64,000 nucleotides of DNA, taken from assembly GCF_030123505.1 (NCBI RefSeq), contig NZ_CP126115.1, positions 2,494,001 through 2,558,000 on the forward strand, read 5' to 3'. The notes below the pieces were generated by a model. It was not told the DNA's origin and made no database searches. It was given only the letters and a program-made list of their open reading frames with translations. How positions within the stretch are numbered: position 1 is the stretch's first letter; every line of letters begins with the position of its first letter. The position numbers and the translations under genes are program-made. Origin of the DNA: Neobacillus sp. YX16. Lineage in GTDB: Bacteria; Bacillota; Bacilli; Bacillales; Cytobacillaceae. Below, in pieces: positions 26,603 through 35,690 of the stretch.

Positions 26603-27703
26603 ATGATTATTAAGGATATTGAAACATTTCGAGTAGCCGTTCCACTCATCAAACCTTTTAAAACAGCATTAAGAACGGTTACAACAGCAGAAGCGATTTT
26701 TGTAAGAGTAACGTGTGATAATGGAATTACTGGTTGGGGCGAAGCACCTCCAACTGTGGTTATTACAGGTGATAGCCTGTTAAGTATTGAATCAGCGATT
26801 CTCCAGGTAATTAAACCATTTCTTGAAAATAAAAGTCTTCTAAACTATGAATTAATTTTTCAAGGATTAAAGACTATTATGGTAGGAAACTCTAGTGCGA
26901 AAGCTGCAATTGATATGGCCTTGTATGATTGTATATCCCAATTTTGTAAACTTCCGCTATACCAGTTCCTTGGCGGGCACAAGAAATTGCTAGAGACTGA
27001 TTTTACCGTTAGTGTGAATGGTCCTGAAGAAATGGGTGACGATGCGGTATCTTATATTCAAAAAGGCTTTAATGTATTAAAGGTTAAGGTTGGGAAAGAC
27101 GATGTCTCAAAGGATTTAGAACGAATCAAGGAGATTAGAAAAAGAGTGGGCAATACCATAAAAATTCGGTTGGATGCCAATCAAGGCTGGACCGCAAAAG
27201 ATGCGATTACAACTATTCGTAAAATGGAGGATATTGATTTACGAATAGAATTAGTGGAACAGCCAGTGAAAGCGGACGATCTAGAGGGGCTAAAACAGGT
27301 TACCGATTCTGTTGATACGCTGATTATGGCAGATGAAAGTGTTTTTACACCTAAGCAGGCATTTCAAGTTTTAAAGACAAGAAGCGCTGATTTAATTAAT
27401 ATTAAGCTGATGAAAGCGGGCGGAATCTATCAAGCTCAGATTATCAATCAGCTCGCTGAAACATGTGGAGTAGAGTGCATGGTTGGAAGCATGATTGAAA
27501 CTAGACTTGGTATCACGGCAGCAGCACATTTTGCGGCTAGCAAACAAAATATTACTCGATTCGATTTTGATGCACCACTTATGCTGGTGAAGGATATTGT
27601 TGAGGGCGGTATTCATTATCAAAATAGATTTATCACACTTCCAGATTGTCCTGGCCTCGGAATTAAGCATGTAACGATAGAAGGAGGGGTTACGGTTGGA
27701 TAA
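26603..27703 (+). CDS. ykfB: L-Ala-D/L-Glu epimerase YkfB
   Basis: The 366-residue enolase-superfamily protein has the muconate-lactonising-enzyme subgroup pattern: acid-base lysines in LKVKVGK, metal ligands in RLDANQGW, ELVEQPV and IMADES, and a second base in NIKLMKAGG. It epimerises L-Ala-D-Glu from cell-wall peptides to L-Ala-L-Glu. The ATG at 26603 follows AAAGGGGG, 12 bases after ykfA. Its end overlaps ykfC by eight bases. Confidence 0.92.
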   Translation: MIIKDIETFRVAVPLIKPFKTALRTVTTAEAIFVRVTCDNGITGWGEAPPTVVITGDSLLSIESAILQVIKPFLENKSLLNYELIFQGLKTIMVGNSSAKAAIDMALYDCISQFCKLPLYQFLGGHKKLLETDFTVSVNGPEEMGDDAVSYIQKGFNVLKVKVGKDDVSKDLERIKEIRKRVGNTIKIRLDANQGWTAKDAITTIRKMEDIDLRIELVEQPVKADDLEGLKQVTDSVDTLIMADESVFTPKQAFQVLKTRSADLINIKLMKAGGIYQAQIINQLAETCGVECMVGSMIETRLGITAAAHFAASKQNITRFDFDAPLMLVKDIVEGGIHYQNRFITLPDCPGLGIKHVTIEGGVTVG

Positions 27704-28607
27704 ACGACTAGTAAATGTCCCAGTAGCAACTGTGTGGACATCGTATAACTCTGCAAGAGAATTGGATGTGCCAGCAGTTAGTAATCCGGTCGACATCGAT
27801 CGATGGTTAGAAGGGTTAACATTTGAAACAAGACTTGGGTTGTGCGAACAAAACCTTGTACAAACTCAGCTTTTATATGGCGAAGAAGTCATCGTAATCG
27901 AAGAGAAAGAGAATTGGGCGCATATTATTATTCCGGATCAGCCGACATCAAAAAATATGAAGGGCTACCCTGGCTGGGTTCCGTCATCTCAATTGGTGAA
28001 ATGTCCATTGGACTGGAATATTAATGAAGGTCCGGTTGTTATTATCACGAATCCTAAAACATTTTTAGAAGAATCAAATATTGAACTCTCTTATCAAACC
28101 ATTCTACCTTTATTAAAAGAAGGTGAAGGAAAGGTTCTAGTAAAAACTCCTGATGGGACAGATTTGCTGAATTCAGACCATGTTACCATTTATGAATCGC
28201 TGGCAAATCGCTATAAGGGAAATGGAACTAACATTGTTGCCGATGGAGAAAGATTTCTTAATCTTTCATACTTATGGGGCGGAATGAGCAGCTACGGATA
28301 TGATTGCTCAGGTTTCACCTATTCCATGTGTAAAGCAAATGGGTATATCATACCACGCGATGCAAACGACCAGGCAAATGCAGGAGAAGAAGTCAGTACA
28401 GAAGAAATAAAACCAGGTGATTTGCTATTTTTTGCCTATGAAGAAGGAAAGGGCAGGATTCATCATGTTGGAATTTATTATGGTGACGGAAAATTACTCC
28501 ATTCTCCTAATACAGGAAAAACAGTTGAAATTATTTCATTAGCTGGAACAATCTATGAACAAGAACTTTGTGCAGCAAGGCGATATTGGGTTGAATCGGA
28601 GGCATAG
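27696..28607 (+). CDS. ykfC: Gamma-D-glutamyl-L-diamino acid endopeptidase YkfC (NlpC/P60)
   Basis: The 303-residue protein has two N-terminal SH3b-like domains and a C-terminal NlpC/P60 domain with the catalytic Cys in [12 protein letters not shown] and His in [12 protein letters not shown]. It frees L-Ala-gamma-D-Glu from muropeptides. There is no signal peptide, in keeping with a cytoplasmic recycling role. The TTG start at 27696 follows an AGGAGGGG site and overlaps ykfB. Confidence 0.93.
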   Translation: MDKRLVNVPVATVWTSYNSARELDVPAVSNPVDIDRWLEGLTFETRLGLCEQNLVQTQLLYGEEVIVIEEKENWAHIIIPDQPTSKNMKGYPGWVPSSQLVKCPLDWNINEGPVVIITNPKTFLEESNIELSYQTILPLLKEGEGKVLVKTPDGTDLLNSDHVTIYESLANRYKGNGTNIVADGERFLNLSYLWGGMSSYGYDCSGFTYSMCKANGYIIPRDANDQANAGEEVSTEEIKPGDLLFFAYEEGKGRIHHVGIYYGDGKLLHSPNTGKTVEIISLAGTIYEQELCAARRYWVESEA

Positions 28608-28608
28608 T

Positions 28609-29613
28609 ATGGTGAAATTATTACAAGTAAACAATTTAAAGAAACATTTTCATTTAGGAAAAAATGAAATCTTAAAAGCAGTGGATGGTGTTTCTTTTCA
28701 TATCAATAAAGGGGAAACCTTTGGAATTGTTGGTGAATCAGGTTGTGGGAAGTCTACAGCTGGAAGAACCATTATCGGACTCTATAACCAAACCGAAGGT
28801 GAAGTTATTTTTAATGGAAAAAACATTCATACTTTAAAGTCTAAGGAAAGACATACCTTTCATAGACAAATGCAGATGATCTTTCAAGATCCTTATGCAT
28901 CCTTAAATCCAAGATCAACAGTAGCTGAAATAATATCCGAGCCCATGGAAGTTCATGGCATATACCCGAATAAACAAGAGCGGTTAAAACGAGTCTATCA
29001 ATTACTAGAGGATGTTGGGTTAAATCGCAACCATGCCAATCGCTATCCGCATGAATTCAGCGGCGGACAGCGTCAAAGGATTGGCATCGCCCGTGCTCTA
29101 GCATTAGATCCGGAGTTTATTATCGCTGATGAGCCGATTTCTGCGCTTGATGTATCTGTACAAGCACAAGTGGTGAATTTGTTAAAGCGCCTTCAGAAAG
29201 AAAAAGGGTTAACCTATCTATTTATCGCTCATGATCTCTCGATGGTGAAACAAATTAGTGACCGAATTGGGGTTATGTATTTAGGACAATTAGTTGAATT
29301 GACAGAAAGCAATGAGTTATATAAAAAACCTCTGCATCCATACACACAGGCGCTGCTGTCTGCGATTCCGATTCCAGATCCTGACATTGAGGATCAGCGT
29401 GAACGGATAATTTTAAAAGGAGAGCTGCCAAGCCCAATCAATCCACCAAGCGGCTGCGTCTTCCGAACTCGCTGCCCGATGGCGATGGAAGTTTGCTCCT
29501 CTGAAAAACCAAGCTGGAGGGAAGTTGAAGCAAGCCATTTCGTCGCGTGTCATTTATATGATAAAAACAAAACAGGTGACCATGATTATTCACAGGTTGC
29601 GGTTACTAAGTAG
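28609..29613 (+). CDS. ykfD: Peptide ABC transporter ATP-binding protein YkfD
   Basis: This 334-residue second ATPase has Walker [22 protein letters not shown], signature FSGGQRQR, Walker [13 protein letters not shown] and a C-terminal oligopeptide-transporter domain with [14 protein letters not shown]. It pairs with DppD on DppBC. A longer frame starts at 28555, but ATG 28609, just past the ykfC stop and after GGAGG, gives the usual [14 protein letters not shown] start. Confidence 0.92.
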   Translation: MVKLLQVNNLKKHFHLGKNEILKAVDGVSFHINKGETFGIVGESGCGKSTAGRTIIGLYNQTEGEVIFNGKNIHTLKSKERHTFHRQMQMIFQDPYASLNPRSTVAEIISEPMEVHGIYPNKQERLKRVYQLLEDVGLNRNHANRYPHEFSGGQRQRIGIARALALDPEFIIADEPISALDVSVQAQVVNLLKRLQKEKGLTYLFIAHDLSMVKQISDRIGVMYLGQLVELTESNELYKKPLHPYTQALLSAIPIPDPDIEDQRERIILKGELPSPINPPSGCVFRTRCPMAMEVCSSEKPSWREVEASHFVACHLYDKNKTGDHDYSQVAVTK

Positions 29614-29616
29614 ACT

Positions 29617-30420
29617 ATGGAAATATTAAAAGAGAAAATTCGTAAAGAACTCTGTGGATTCGATGGGCGGATCGGCTTAACAATAGAAATAGAAGACGAT
29701 GGAAATTTCTATATCGATAGCGAAGAGGTGTTTCGTTCGGCAAGTTTAATAAAAATTCCCATTTTACTAGCAGGGCTTGGGAGGCATAAGATAGGCGAAC
29801 TCGACGTAGAACAACTGATTCCCATTTCAAAGGAAAATAGAGCAGGCGGATCAGGAATTTTATATGCACTATCTGATCAGTTATCATTGACAGTAAAAGA
29901 CTTAATGACCTTGATGATTATCGTTTCAGATAACACAGCGACCAATATTCTGATTGATTTATTGGGGATGGAGAAAATCAATGCTTTTATAAAAGAAATC
30001 GGATTTGAACACACTAAGTTAAACAGAAAAATGATGGATTTTGCTGCAATTGAAAAAGGAATCGACAACTTTACAAATTCGAGAGAAATGATTCATTCCC
30101 TTAAATTGTTGAATGAAATAAACGATGTTATTGGAATCACAGGACCTCCAATTGCGTATCATGCATTAAGACATCAGCAATTTAGAGATAAGCTCCCTGC
30201 AATGGTGAACCTAGAAAAGATCACGGTAGTAAATAAAACCGGGGAACTTCCGAGTGTTGAGCACGATTGTGCTATATTTGAATATCAAGGCAGAAAAGGC
30301 TATGTTGCTGTTTTGACGGAGAGTGTCATCGATCAAAATGAAGCAAAACAAATCATAAGGAACATTGGAAAACATATTTCTGATTTTTTCATCCGAACAC
30401 ACAAAAATTTGCTGGAATAG
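29617..30420 (+). CDS. Class A beta-lactamase-fold serine hydrolase
   Basis: The 267-residue protein keeps the class A motifs: SLIK (SxxK) in FRSASLIKIPILL, SDN in IVSDNTATNILID and KTG in VVNKTGELP. No signal peptide is visible, so it is probably cytoplasmic, unlike true secreted beta-lactamases. Only three bases separate it from ykfD, and there is no separate Shine-Dalgarno site, so it is translated by coupling. The place at the end of dpp-ykf suggests an amide- or ester-cutting role on wall peptides; this is inference. Confidence 0.8.
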   Translation: MEILKEKIRKELCGFDGRIGLTIEIEDDGNFYIDSEEVFRSASLIKIPILLAGLGRHKIGELDVEQLIPISKENRAGGSGILYALSDQLSLTVKDLMTLMIIVSDNTATNILIDLLGMEKINAFIKEIGFEHTKLNRKMMDFAAIEKGIDNFTNSREMIHSLKLLNEINDVIGITGPPIAYHALRHQQFRDKLPAMVNLEKITVVNKTGELPSVEHDCAIFEYQGRKGYVAVLTESVIDQNEAKQIIRNIGKHISDFFIRTHKNLLE

Positions 30421-30431
30421 TTAGTAATGAT

Positions 30432-30464
30432 ACTGATTTGGGTACATCCCGAGTCAGTTTTTTT
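30432..30464 (+). terminator. Terminator of the dpp-ykf operon
   Basis: ACTGATTTGGG pairs imperfectly with CCCGAGTCAGT, followed by a run of T. Confidence 0.75.
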
Positions 30465-30544
30465 ATAAAAGAAATGTTTTACCCCGTATCTTTTTTCCAT
30501 TTTGAAACGTTTATAGGGTAGAGAGTGTTAAAGGAGTGAACACA

Positions 30545-31267
30545 ATGTCAAATGGATTTAGTGAGAACACCAGGGAAGACCAACAACATGAAAATAAGAC
30601 AGATGATTCTTTTTGGATTGAATTTTATCCAAAACTACAGCGATATTGTCACTTTTTAGCCCAAAATAAATGGGATGGCGAAGATATCGCTCAAGAAGTT
30701 TATTTGAAAGCTAAGAAATATTCCACTGCAAAGCATAAGATGACCTCAGCTTTGGTAAATAAGATTGCTTACAATCATTGGATTGATGTGGTTAGAAAAA
30801 GAAAAAACGAATCAAATCATATAAATCATGAAATTTCTAGTCAATTAGCAGCGAGTCAGACTGATGATAGGATGAATTCGGTTGATTTATTGGTTAAGCA
30901 TTTCACACCAAAACAAGCCGTCATTTTTATGCTCAAAGAAGCATTTCAATACCACTCAAAGGAAATTGCAGCTATTCTTGGGACAACAGAAATGGCTATA
31001 AAGTCCAATTTGAATCGTTCTAAAAAACGTCTTGAAAAAATAAATGAAAATGATCGTTCCTCCCCTATGGAATTATTTTGGGATGAAGAAGAACGAGATA
31101 AATTAGCTGATTTATTTGATGAATCGTTAAAAGTCCAAGATCCTAGCGTATTAATTGATTCACTCTCATCATTCAAAAGTGTTATGGATGTTTCGCAGCT
31201 TGTTTCAAGAAATATTGGATCGTATAGAATTCACACTCCTTCAAGCACTCTCTGTATGGCTGCTTAG
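30545..31267 (+). CDS. Sigma-70 family RNA polymerase sigma factor (ECF-like)
   Basis: The 240-residue protein has region 2 (WDGEDIAQEVYLKAKK and WIDVVRKRKN) and region 4 (FTPKQAVIFMLKEAFQYHSKEIA, then MAIKSNLNRSKKRLEK), separated by a short linker, so it lacks region 3. A C-terminal extension of about 60 residues has no match I know. ATG 30545 is preferred to GTG 30536 because AAAGGAG lies eight bases upstream. No anti-sigma gene is adjacent. The next gene, 30 bases on, encodes a ClpP. Confidence 0.82.
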   Translation: MSNGFSENTREDQQHENKTDDSFWIEFYPKLQRYCHFLAQNKWDGEDIAQEVYLKAKKYSTAKHKMTSALVNKIAYNHWIDVVRKRKNESNHINHEISSQLAASQTDDRMNSVDLLVKHFTPKQAVIFMLKEAFQYHSKEIAAILGTTEMAIKSNLNRSKKRLEKINENDRSSPMELFWDEEERDKLADLFDESLKVQDPSVLIDSLSSFKSVMDVSQLVSRNIGSYRIHTPSSTLCMAA

Positions 31268-31297
31268 CCAATATCTGCTTTCAAGGAGGATTTATCA

Positions 31298-31882
31298 ATG
31301 AGTACAATTCCATATGTTATTGAACAATCTAACCGTGGTGAACGGTCCTATGATATTTATTCTCGTTTATTGAAGGATCGAATTATTATTATCGGTGATG
31401 AAATTAATGATCACACGGCGAACAGCGTGGTGGCTCAATTATTATTTTTAGCGGCGGACGCGCCTGATAAAGAAATTTCACTTTATATAAATAGCCCAGG
31501 AGGGTCCACCTCAGCTGGGTTTGCTATCTATGATACCATGCAATACATTAAGCCAGATATTCGTACCATTTGTACAGGAATGGCCGCATCATTTGGAGCG
31601 ATGCTGCTGCTGGCCGGTACAAAAGGCAAACGTTATGCTTTGCCAAATAGTGAAATTATGATTCATCAGCCGCTTGGTGGCGTTAGAGGGCAGGCAACCG
31701 AAATAGAAATCTCTGCAAGACGCATCCTAAAGTTGCGTGAACATATTAATCAGATCATTGCCGACAGAACAGGCCAAACCATTGAAAAAGTAGCAAAAGA
31801 TACAGACAGAGATTACTTTATGAGCGCCGAAGAAGCCAAAGCATACGGAATTATCGATGAGATTCTATACCCCAAAGAATAA
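31298..31882 (+). CDS. clpP: ATP-dependent Clp protease proteolytic subunit
   Basis: The 194-residue protein has the complete ClpP triad: Ser98 in TGMAASFGA, His123 in MIHQPLGG and Asp172 in TDRDYF, with [11 protein letters not shown] at 65-74. It forms a tetradecamer degraded through ClpC, ClpX or ClpE. Its sequence near the N-terminus ([22 protein letters not shown]) is standard, but the site beside a sigma factor is not that of the main clpP, so this may be a second copy. Confidence 0.93.
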   Translation: MSTIPYVIEQSNRGERSYDIYSRLLKDRIIIIGDEINDHTANSVVAQLLFLAADAPDKEISLYINSPGGSTSAGFAIYDTMQYIKPDIRTICTGMAASFGAMLLLAGTKGKRYALPNSEIMIHQPLGGVRGQATEIEISARRILKLREHINQIIADRTGQTIEKVAKDTDRDYFMSAEEAKAYGIIDEILYPKE

Positions 31883-31910
31883 ATCAAAAATAATAATGCA
31901 AAATATGAAG

Positions 31911-31941
31911 AAAAAGGTTAGCCATTCGCTGGCCTTTTTTT
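31911..31941 (+). terminator. Terminator of clpP
   Basis: AAAAAGGTTAGC pairs with GCTGGCCTTTTTT around CATTC. Confidence 0.85.
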
Positions 31942-31942
31942 A

Positions 31943-31971
31943 TTGACACCTTTTATGACATGTCTTATAGT
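31943..31971 (+). promoter_or_regulatory. Promoter of the marR-MMPL operon
   Basis: TTGACA at 31943-31948 and TATAGT at 31966-31971 are 17 bases apart, a strong vegetative promoter. Confidence 0.8.
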
Positions 31972-32001
31972 TAAACAGGTGAATAGTTTAACAGGTTAAC
32001 T
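31969..32001 (+). promoter_or_regulatory. Probable MarR operator
   Basis: AGTTAAACAGGT (31969-31980) and AGTTTAACAGGT (31985-31996) repeat with one mismatch, four bases apart, and TAACT follows, giving overlapping inverted symmetry. The block begins in the -10, so a bound MarR would block the promoter. Confidence 0.65.
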
Positions 32002-32029
32002 AATTTTAAAAAGTGAGGTGAAATGGACA

Positions 32030-32491
32030 ATGGATAAAAAAGTCATTCAGGAATTAATCGACCGGTATGTGTCCGTTTCTTTTGATGTCAATAAGAAAGC
32101 AGCATCTTTACTTAAGTGTCAGATAGGAGAGGATTTAACCACTGACCAGCACTATATTCTAAGTTATATAAAGCAATCGCATAATTGCACATCGTCTGAA
32201 TTGGCAGAAGCCTTTGATGTAAATAAAAGTGCAATAACTGCTATTATCAACCGGTTAGCAGACAGAGGTCTCATTGATAGAACCCGTGATGAAAATGACA
32301 GAAGAGTTGTTTATCTAACTTTAAGCGAAAAAGGAAACGAGCTGCACAACAAAACTCAGGAAAAAGTACACCTTTTAGTAGAGTCATTTATCACCCAATT
32401 TGATGAAACAGAAATTACTAATTTTATTAATACCTATGAAAAATTAGCCCTGATATTAACTACCATGAAAAAGGAAGAAGTGGGGGAATAA
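32030..32491 (+). CDS. MarR family transcriptional regulator
   Basis: The 153-residue protein has the MarR winged helix: LAEAFDVNKSAITAIINRLADRGLI as the recognition part and RTRDENDRRVVYLTLSEKGNEL as the wing. It binds DNA as a dimer and usually represses a neighbouring exporter until a ligand releases it. The ATG at 32030 is nine bases from GAGGTG, better than GTG 32018. It is two bases from the MMPL gene and probably regulates the pair. Confidence 0.9.
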   Translation: MDKKVIQELIDRYVSVSFDVNKKAASLLKCQIGEDLTTDQHYILSYIKQSHNCTSSELAEAFDVNKSAITAIINRLADRGLIDRTRDENDRRVVYLTLSEKGNELHNKTQEKVHLLVESFITQFDETEITNFINTYEKLALILTTMKKEEVGE

Positions 32492-32493
32492 AC

Positions 32494-35400
32494 GTGAGAG
32501 CGATTATTAAAGGAAAATGGCTTATCCTTATTGCCTGGATAGCATTGATTGCAGTGCTTTTTATGGCTGCACCAAATATGGAAAACCTTGTCCGTGAAAA
32601 GGGGCAAATTAACGTTCCAGAGGGCTACTCATCTACTCTCGCTGAGAAGATTCTTAAAGATGTCCAGTCGAGTGAAAATAGCGGGGATGAGCTGCAAACA
32701 GCATTAGTCTTTCATAGTGATAAGAAGTTAACGAAAGAAGACTTTGATAACGCAGAAAAAGCAGTTAACATGCTTGAGAAGAATAAGCAAAAACTTGGTA
32801 TTACCTCGATCCTAACTCATTTTAATCAAGAAGAATTAAAGGAACAGCTAATATCTGAGGATGGTAAAACCATTCTTGTTTCTGTAAATGTCATAGCAAA
32901 TGACCGTGAAGGAAAAGAAATATCCAAAGACTTATATGAAGCACTTGATGCTGTTGAGATAGAACACTATTATACCGGAAACTGGTTAATTGCCGAAGAC
33001 CTTGTAACCAACTCTCAAGAAGGTCTGAAGAAAACAGAAGGTATCACGGTTGTGTTCATATTGTTCGTCCTATTACTTGTGTTTAAGTCAGCTATTGCTC
33101 CGATTATTCCATTAGTAACGGTAGGATTTAGCTATTTGGCTTCACAATCCATTGTTGCTATTTTAGTAGATAAAGTGAGTTTCCCCTTATCAACCTTTAC
33201 GCAAATTTTCTTAGTAGCAGTCTTATTTGGAATCGGTACAGACTATTGTATTTTACTGCTTAGCCGTTTTAAAGAGGAAATGACTAAGAATGATAATGTA
33301 GTAGAAGCAATTGTTATTACCTACAAGAATGCGGGGAAAACGGTATTCTTCAGTGGATTAGCCGTTATGATTGGATTTGCTTCGATTGGGTTTTCAACCT
33401 TTGTCCTATATCAATCAGCAGCAGCGGTTGCCATTGGTGTAGCGTTATTGTTACTGGCACTTTTTACTGTTGTTCCATTTTTTATGGCAGTGTTAGGAAA
33501 GAAACTTTTCTGGCCATCTAAGGGTAAGCTTGAACACGGGGAAAGTAAATTTTGGGGAATTGTTGGCAGGTTTGCTCTAGCACGTCCTTTAATTGCCTTA
33601 CTCATTGTGGCAGCTATTTCAGTTCCAGCTTTATTTACCTACGATGGAGATTTATCTTTTAACTCTTTAGAAGAGATAGGTGATGAATTTAATTCTATCA
33701 AAGGATTTAATATCATTTCTGACGGCTTCGGTCCAGGTGAATCTATGCCTACTCAAATTGTCATTAAAAATGATGACGAAATGAATACTTCAGAATACAT
33801 TGCTATTACTGAAAAAATAAGCCAAGAACTTAATAAAATTAGTGAAGTAGATTCGGTACGTTCTGTGACACGTCCAACAGGCGAAACAATTGATGATTTA
33901 TATATATCTGAACAAGTAAAAAGTCTAGGTGACGGACTTGGCAAAGGGAATAAAGGAATTCAGAAGATTAGCAGTGGTCTTGCCGAGGCAGGAGACCAGC
34001 TTGAAGCCAACCAGCCTAAAATGGAAGAAGCTGTAGATGGAATTGGCCAGTTAATTACTGGTACGAATCAGTTACAGTCCAGTATGGGAAGTATTCAAGA
34101 GAACCTTGCTAAAATTGAAGATGGCCTAAATCAAGGTGCAACCGGTACTACTCAAATAAAAGAAGGCTTAACAGTTGTTAAATCTGAGTCTGCCAAGGTA
34201 TTAGCAGGCAGCAAACAATTGCTTGAAGGTTACAAACAAGCAGAGAGCGGCCTTGCTGCTCTTTCCGGAAACTACCAACAAGTAGCAAAGGGTGTTAGTG
34301 ATTTACACGATACCTTAGCGGCAACAAATCAATATTTTACTAATTTAGAAAGTCAATATAGTGGTATTGAGGAAAATGGTAACTATAAAGCTATAAAAAT
34401 GACCATTCAAGGTTCACAGGCAGCAACAGCAGAATTAGCTGGAAGCTTAAATCAATTGAATGCTGGATTAAAAGGTGCACAAGACGGTATCAGTTTTGCT
34501 AATGGGAAATTCTCAGAAGCCATCGCTGGCCAAGAAGCCCTTGTGAAAGGAATGGAGGATCTCTTAAATGGTCTAACTGAGATTGAAGCAGGACTTTACA
34601 CATTGGGTAATGGCCAAGGACAAATTGTGGATGGACTTCCTCAATTTTCAAATGGTTTAAGTGGTGTTAATAACGGTCAGCAGCAGATTATGACAGGTTT
34701 TCAAGACTTGGGTGGTCAAATTACGCAGTTGACAGATGGATTGACGCAAAGTGCTGATGGATTAAACCAAGTATCTGATGGTTTGGAGTCTGCTGAAGAA
34801 TATCTAGCTGGAGTAGGCAGCCAAGAGAAAAATGGTTTTTATATTCCACAAGAGGTCCTAAACAGCCAAGACTTCGAACAAGTTCTAGATACCTATATGT
34901 CAAAGGATCATAAAGTAATGACAATTGATGTAGTATTTAGCAAGAATCCGTACTCAAATGAAGCCCTTAATCGAGTACCAGAAATTAAGAAAACTGTTGA
35001 ACGGGTGGTAAAGGATACAAAGCTTGAAAATGCAGAAGTAGCAGTGGGTGGAGTATCAAGTATGCACCATGACCTTGATAAAATTTCACAAGCGGATTAC
35101 TCACGAACAGTGGTGCTGATGCTGATAGGGATTACGTTTATTCTAATCATTTTATTCCGTTCCATCATTATGCCGCTTTATTTGATAGGATCGTTAATCT
35201 TAACCTACTATACTTCTATGGCACTAGCAGAGGTCATTTTCGTCAATTGGTTAGGTTATTCAGGTATTAGCTGGGCTGTTCCATTTTTCGCATTTGTTAT
35301 CTTAATAGCGCTCGGTATTGACTATAGCATTTTCTTAATGGATCGTTTTAACGAATTTAGACATATGCCAGTAGAACAAGCAATCCTTATCGCTATGAAA

Positions 35401-35646
35401 AAAATGGGAACCGTTATTATCTCTGCAGCAATCATTTTAGGAGGCACGTTTGCTGCGATGATGCCGGCTGGTGTTTTATCCTTGCTCCAAATTGCGGCTA
35501 TCCTCTTAATCGGACTTTCACTCTATGCACTCGTGATATTACCATTGTTTGTCCCAGTCATGGTAAAAACATTTGGGGTAGCAAACTGGTGGCCGTTTAG
35601 AAAAAATAACGATAGTATAGTAGATCATCATTCAACACATATGTAA
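32494..35646 (+). CDS. MMPL family (RND-type) transporter
   Basis: The 1050-residue protein has about 12 membrane helices in two sets with the MMPL/RND proton-path signatures FGIGTDYCILLLSRFKEE and ALGIDYSIFLMDRFNEF. A large outer domain between them (about residues 470-790) is a long run of Gly/Gln/Leu-rich heptads, as in the YhgE/YdgH type. Such proteins export lipids or drugs. The GTG start at 32494 follows GGGGG. Under MarR control it is likely a stress- or drug-induced exporter. Confidence 0.9.
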   Translation: MRAIIKGKWLILIAWIALIAVLFMAAPNMENLVREKGQINVPEGYSSTLAEKILKDVQSSENSGDELQTALVFHSDKKLTKEDFDNAEKAVNMLEKNKQKLGITSILTHFNQEELKEQLISEDGKTILVSVNVIANDREGKEISKDLYEALDAVEIEHYYTGNWLIAEDLVTNSQEGLKKTEGITVVFILFVLLLVFKSAIAPIIPLVTVGFSYLASQSIVAILVDKVSFPLSTFTQIFLVAVLFGIGTDYCILLLSRFKEEMTKNDNVVEAIVITYKNAGKTVFFSGLAVMIGFASIGFSTFVLYQSAAAVAIGVALLLLALFTVVPFFMAVLGKKLFWPSKGKLEHGESKFWGIVGRFALARPLIALLIVAAISVPALFTYDGDLSFNSLEEIGDEFNSIKGFNIISDGFGPGESMPTQIVIKNDDEMNTSEYIAITEKISQELNKISEVDSVRSVTRPTGETIDDLYISEQVKSLGDGLGKGNKGIQKISSGLAEAGDQLEANQPKMEEAVDGIGQLITGTNQLQSSMGSIQENLAKIEDGLNQGATGTTQIKEGLTVVKSESAKVLAGSKQLLEGYKQAESGLAALSGNYQQVAKGVSDLHDTLAATNQYFTNLESQYSGIEENGNYKAIKMTIQGSQAATAELAGSLNQLNAGLKGAQDGISFANGKFSEAIAGQEALVKGMEDLLNGLTEIEAGLYTLGNGQGQIVDGLPQFSNGLSGVNNGQQQIMTGFQDLGGQITQLTDGLTQSADGLNQVSDGLESAEEYLAGVGSQEKNGFYIPQEVLNSQDFEQVLDTYMSKDHKVMTIDVVFSKNPYSNEALNRVPEIKKTVERVVKDTKLENAEVAVGGVSSMHHDLDKISQADYSRTVVLMLIGITFILIILFRSIIMPLYLIGSLILTYYTSMALAEVIFVNWLGYSGISWAVPFFAFVILIALGIDYSIFLMDRFNEFRHMPVEQAILIAMKKMGTVIISAAIILGGTFAAMMPAGVLSLLQIAAILLIGLSLYALVILPLFVPVMVKTFGVANWWPFRKNNDSIVDHHSTHM

Positions 35647-35649
35647 AAA

Positions 35650-35687
35650 AAAGCAACTCGCTGATGGATTCAGCGAGCTGTTTTTTT
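35650..35687. terminator. Terminator after the MMPL gene
   Basis: CTCGCTGA pairs with TCAGCGAG around TGGAT, with an A run before and a T run after, so it serves both convergent genes. Confidence 0.85.
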
Positions 35688-35690
35688 AGG

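Noticed and set aside
30503..30530. ECF promoter (TGAAAC) before the sigma gene, implying autoregulation
   Set aside because: No matching -10 at 16-17 bases without running into the ribosome site.
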